Below, piece after piece: positions 62,001 to 64,000 of a stretch of DNA of 64,000 nucleotides. Under the pieces are notes generated by a model. That model searched no databases. It had not been told where the DNA came from and worked only from the letters and a program-made list of their open reading frames with translations. Both the position numbers and the translations under genes were made by a program. This stretch comes from Prunella strophiata (taxonomy: Eukaryota > Chordata > Aves > Passeriformes > Prunellidae), in NCBI GenBank assembly GCA_036583965.1, contig JAZBQD010000013.1:11369848-11433847 (forward strand), given 5' to 3'. Position 1 is the stretch's first letter; every line of letters begins with the position of its first letter.

Positions 62001-63836
62001 CTCGTTGGCGAAGCTGCGGACGGTCTTCATGGCCGAGATGGTCTCCTCAGCTGTGTTGTTGGCCTTGGCCAGAGCACTCTGCACATCCTTGGAGAGCTTC
62101 TGCAGGGAGCAGGGGGAGGCAGAGGGGGCTCAGTGGGTGCCAGGCTGCCCGTGGCACATCTCCCTGCTCAACCCAGGCTCTGGGACCCCACCAGGTGACT
62201 CCAAAGGGGGAGGAGAGATGGCATGAGGCCAGGCAGATACATAGAGGACATTCCACAGCCCAGCCACCTCTTCTATCAGACCTGAGATGCTTCCATTGCT
62301 GGGCATGAAGCAAGGTAAGAGCCCAGGCTACACCTGTCTGCCCACACAGGTTTAATATCACCTTCCTGCCCCCACTACTGGCAGCAAAACACTCCAGCAT
62401 CACTCCCACGGGCTCCAAGGCCTCCCACAAGCTCCTCGATGGCTTCACAGCCCTGCAGCAATGCCAGCTGCTCCTGCCTACCTGGTAGTACTTCCCATAG
62501 ACATCAGACACCAGCATGATGATGGGGAAGCCCATGAAGGTGACCAGGGAGAGCTTCCAGGAGAGGCTGAACATGAAGAAGATGACGCCCGTGGCCTTCA
62601 CCACGTTGCGCAGGAAGATGTTGATGTTCTGCGAGACCAGGTCGCTCACGATGGTCGTGTCCGACGTCAGGCGGGAGATGACGTCCCCTGCAGCAAGGAG
62701 GGGTCAGGAAGGGGAGAGCAGGGACGTGTCACCACGGCAGGACACTGCCTAACCATGTCCCACATCCCATGCCAGGGGCCAGATGGAGCTCCCCATCCAA
62801 CCAGCCGGGGGTCTGCAGGGTGGCGTGGAAGGGGGGCAGCTCTCCACCGCTGTGGACGCAAAGCAAAACAGAGGAGCTCGGATTGCTGCATGCACTGAGG
62901 AGCAGGAGGTGGCACCTGAAGGCACAAGCTACACCCCTGGGTCACCAAGGGTGGCTGTAGGACAGCAAAGGGGACTGTGGCAGCATCCTGTGCTGGAGGG
63001 CAGCCCACAGGCCACACATGTCCACAGCCTGGAGCTGGCCCAAGGGACCTGAGGTCCAGCTAAGGGATGAAGCTCTGGCGGTGCCTTTTGGTGGAGCTGA
63101 GTGTTACAGCCAGCAAACATCACACTGAGCTCCTGAATCCTTGGCCTGTGTTTGAGTCCAGCTGAATTCCCATGCTTTTCTGCAAGTGCAGGGTTATCTG
63201 TATCCCACTTCCAGTAACATCTCTGCTGCCCTCAGCTACCAAGGCACTGTGCAGCGACTGCTAAATACAGCAACAGCCTCAAAACTAAAAATACCACTGA
63301 GACAAAATTAAATGTGTGCAAGTTACACCAGAGTGGCACACATGGCTTGGGACTGGGACAGGACTGAACTGGAAGCAGGGAAAGCAACAAGCACACCCAG
63401 CAAGCCTCACACATCCGAGGTTTCAGGGACAGGAGCAGAGCTGGAGAGCAGCCCACCAACAGGCACTGATGGGAGGAAGGAAATGGGAGTTTTGGGGGTG
63501 GGACTTCTGGATGCCAGGCTGATGGGTGGCAATGGGACATCCCCACGGTGGGAGGCAACAGAAAGGGAAGAGCTTTCTGCCTCCATTTCTAACCACGAGC
63601 ACGTGGGTGCTGCCTCTGGCTGCCCCCAGTCTGCTGTATGACAGTAGAGCAAGCCACAGGGAAAAAATCTGGGACGGGATAGAGGGGTTAGAGCAAATCC
63701 AGGGGAGAGAGGAACCAACCTGTGCGATTCTCATCAAAAAAACTCATCTCCTGAGACACCAGGGACCTGAAGAGGCAGTTCCGAAGGCGGATGTTCAGCC
63801 GCGCAAAGATGAGCGTGAAAACGCCGCCCCGGACAC
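55001..63836 (-). CDS. ABCB9: ABCB9 (TAP-like lysosomal peptide transporter), last nine coding exons; 5' part outside window
   Basis: ABCB9/TAPL is a homodimeric ABC half-transporter that pumps peptides into lysosomes. Exons on the - strand: 63836-63720, 62687-62482, 62099-61902, 60350-60222, 59074-58886, 58344-58171, 56772-56613, 56524-56388, 55342-55001. They encode about 549 residues, roughly from [20 protein letters not shown] to the C-terminus. The transmembrane part includes [38 protein letters not shown] and [12 protein letters not shown]. Every exon phase fits, with no indel. About 215 N-terminal residues, including the TMD0 targeting domain, lie past 64000. The tail after ILGLE is about 48 residues, longer and unlike human (D/G/P/A-rich, ending FTNAAPK). 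The position next to VPS37B and the same strand match synteny. Confidence 0.96.
59990..60205 (+). mobile_element. CR1 LINE 3' fragment in an ABCB9 intron
   Basis: About 215 bases follow the avian CR1 3' consensus in order: AGAAGCTGTGGCTGCTCCA, GGAAGTGTCCAGGGCTGG, GGCTTGGAGCAACCTGG, GGAAGGTGTCCCTGCCCATG, GATGGTCTTTAAGGTCCC and TTCCAACCCAACCCATTCTG. Sense on +, so antisense to ABCB9. It ends only about 17 bases from the exon 60350-60222 donor. Confidence 0.92.
60351..61901 (-). other. ABCB9 intron
   Basis: Intron between the exons ending 61902 and starting 60350, with GTAGGTGG donor and CTTGCTTTCAG acceptor. No other feature recognised except an A-rich run at about 61465-61482. Confidence 0.7.
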
Positions 63837-64000
63837 CTGCGGCAAATGAGCTAATTGCAGATAAGAAACGTTATAGAGCCATGGACACGAAACCCTCTCA
63901 GCAACACCAACACCCCCACGCCGGGCCAAGGGCCTGGGCAGTGCTGGCACCACTTATCACCAGCCCACACCTCTCCTGGGTGCCACCAGCACAGTGGTGG
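63837..64000 (-). other. ABCB9 intron, cut by the window end
   Basis: Sequence upstream (in gene direction) of the exon starting at 63836, with acceptor TTTGCCGCAG. The remaining 5' exons of ABCB9 and its promoter are beyond the window. Confidence 0.8.

Overview
The window is nuclear DNA from a vertebrate, most probably a bird. The gene order is CCDC62 > HIP1R > < VPS37B < ABCB9, the conserved vertebrate order at this locus (human 12q24.31). The exon-intron structure is ordinary GT-AG. The recognisable interspersed repeats are CR1-type LINE fragments, the typical avian class. Genes are compact and GC-rich, with promoters in CpG islands and long GC-rich minisatellites, as on an avian microchromosome. 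Species assignment is inference; nothing here names the species.

Layout. 1-5.9 kb: the 3' end of CCDC62 on the + strand, with a poly(A) signal. 5.9-7.7 kb: intergenic. 7.7-8.4 kb: a pyrimidine-rich minisatellite running into a CpG-island promoter. 8.44-26.9 kb: HIP1R on the + strand, 32 coding exons, all located, encoding ANTH lipid/clathrin-coat, coiled-coil and THATCH actin-binding regions. A 67-copy, 21-bp minisatellite fills its intron 30. 26.9-35.6 kb: HIP1R 3' UTR, AT microsatellites and a convergent gap. 35.6-45.75 kb: VPS37B on the - strand (ESCRT-I subunit), four coding exons. 45.86-48.0 kb: a 30/15-bp composite minisatellite immediately upstream of VPS37B. 48.07-48.44 kb: CR1. 48.4-54.9 kb: intergenic. 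55.0-63.8 kb: the 3' nine coding exons of ABCB9 (TAPL) on the - strand; the 5' part lies beyond the window.

HIP1R (clathrin coat to actin), VPS37B (ESCRT-I sorting at endosomes) and ABCB9 (lysosomal peptide transporter) all act in the endolysosomal route. They sit together through conserved synteny; no operon-like coordination is visible.

The observation most worth following is reading-frame damage. Exon-phase bookkeeping shows one extra base in each of three HIP1R exons (3, 11, 23). In VPS37B there is one missing base in the last exon and an apparent +1/-1 pair, with an in-frame stop, in exon 1. The nine ABCB9 exons are intact. Because codons outside these points are well conserved, single-base assembly errors are the likeliest cause, but a real lesion is not excluded. 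I found no undescribed gene system. The unusual structure is the set of three homogeneous GC-rich minisatellites, two of them abutting promoters.
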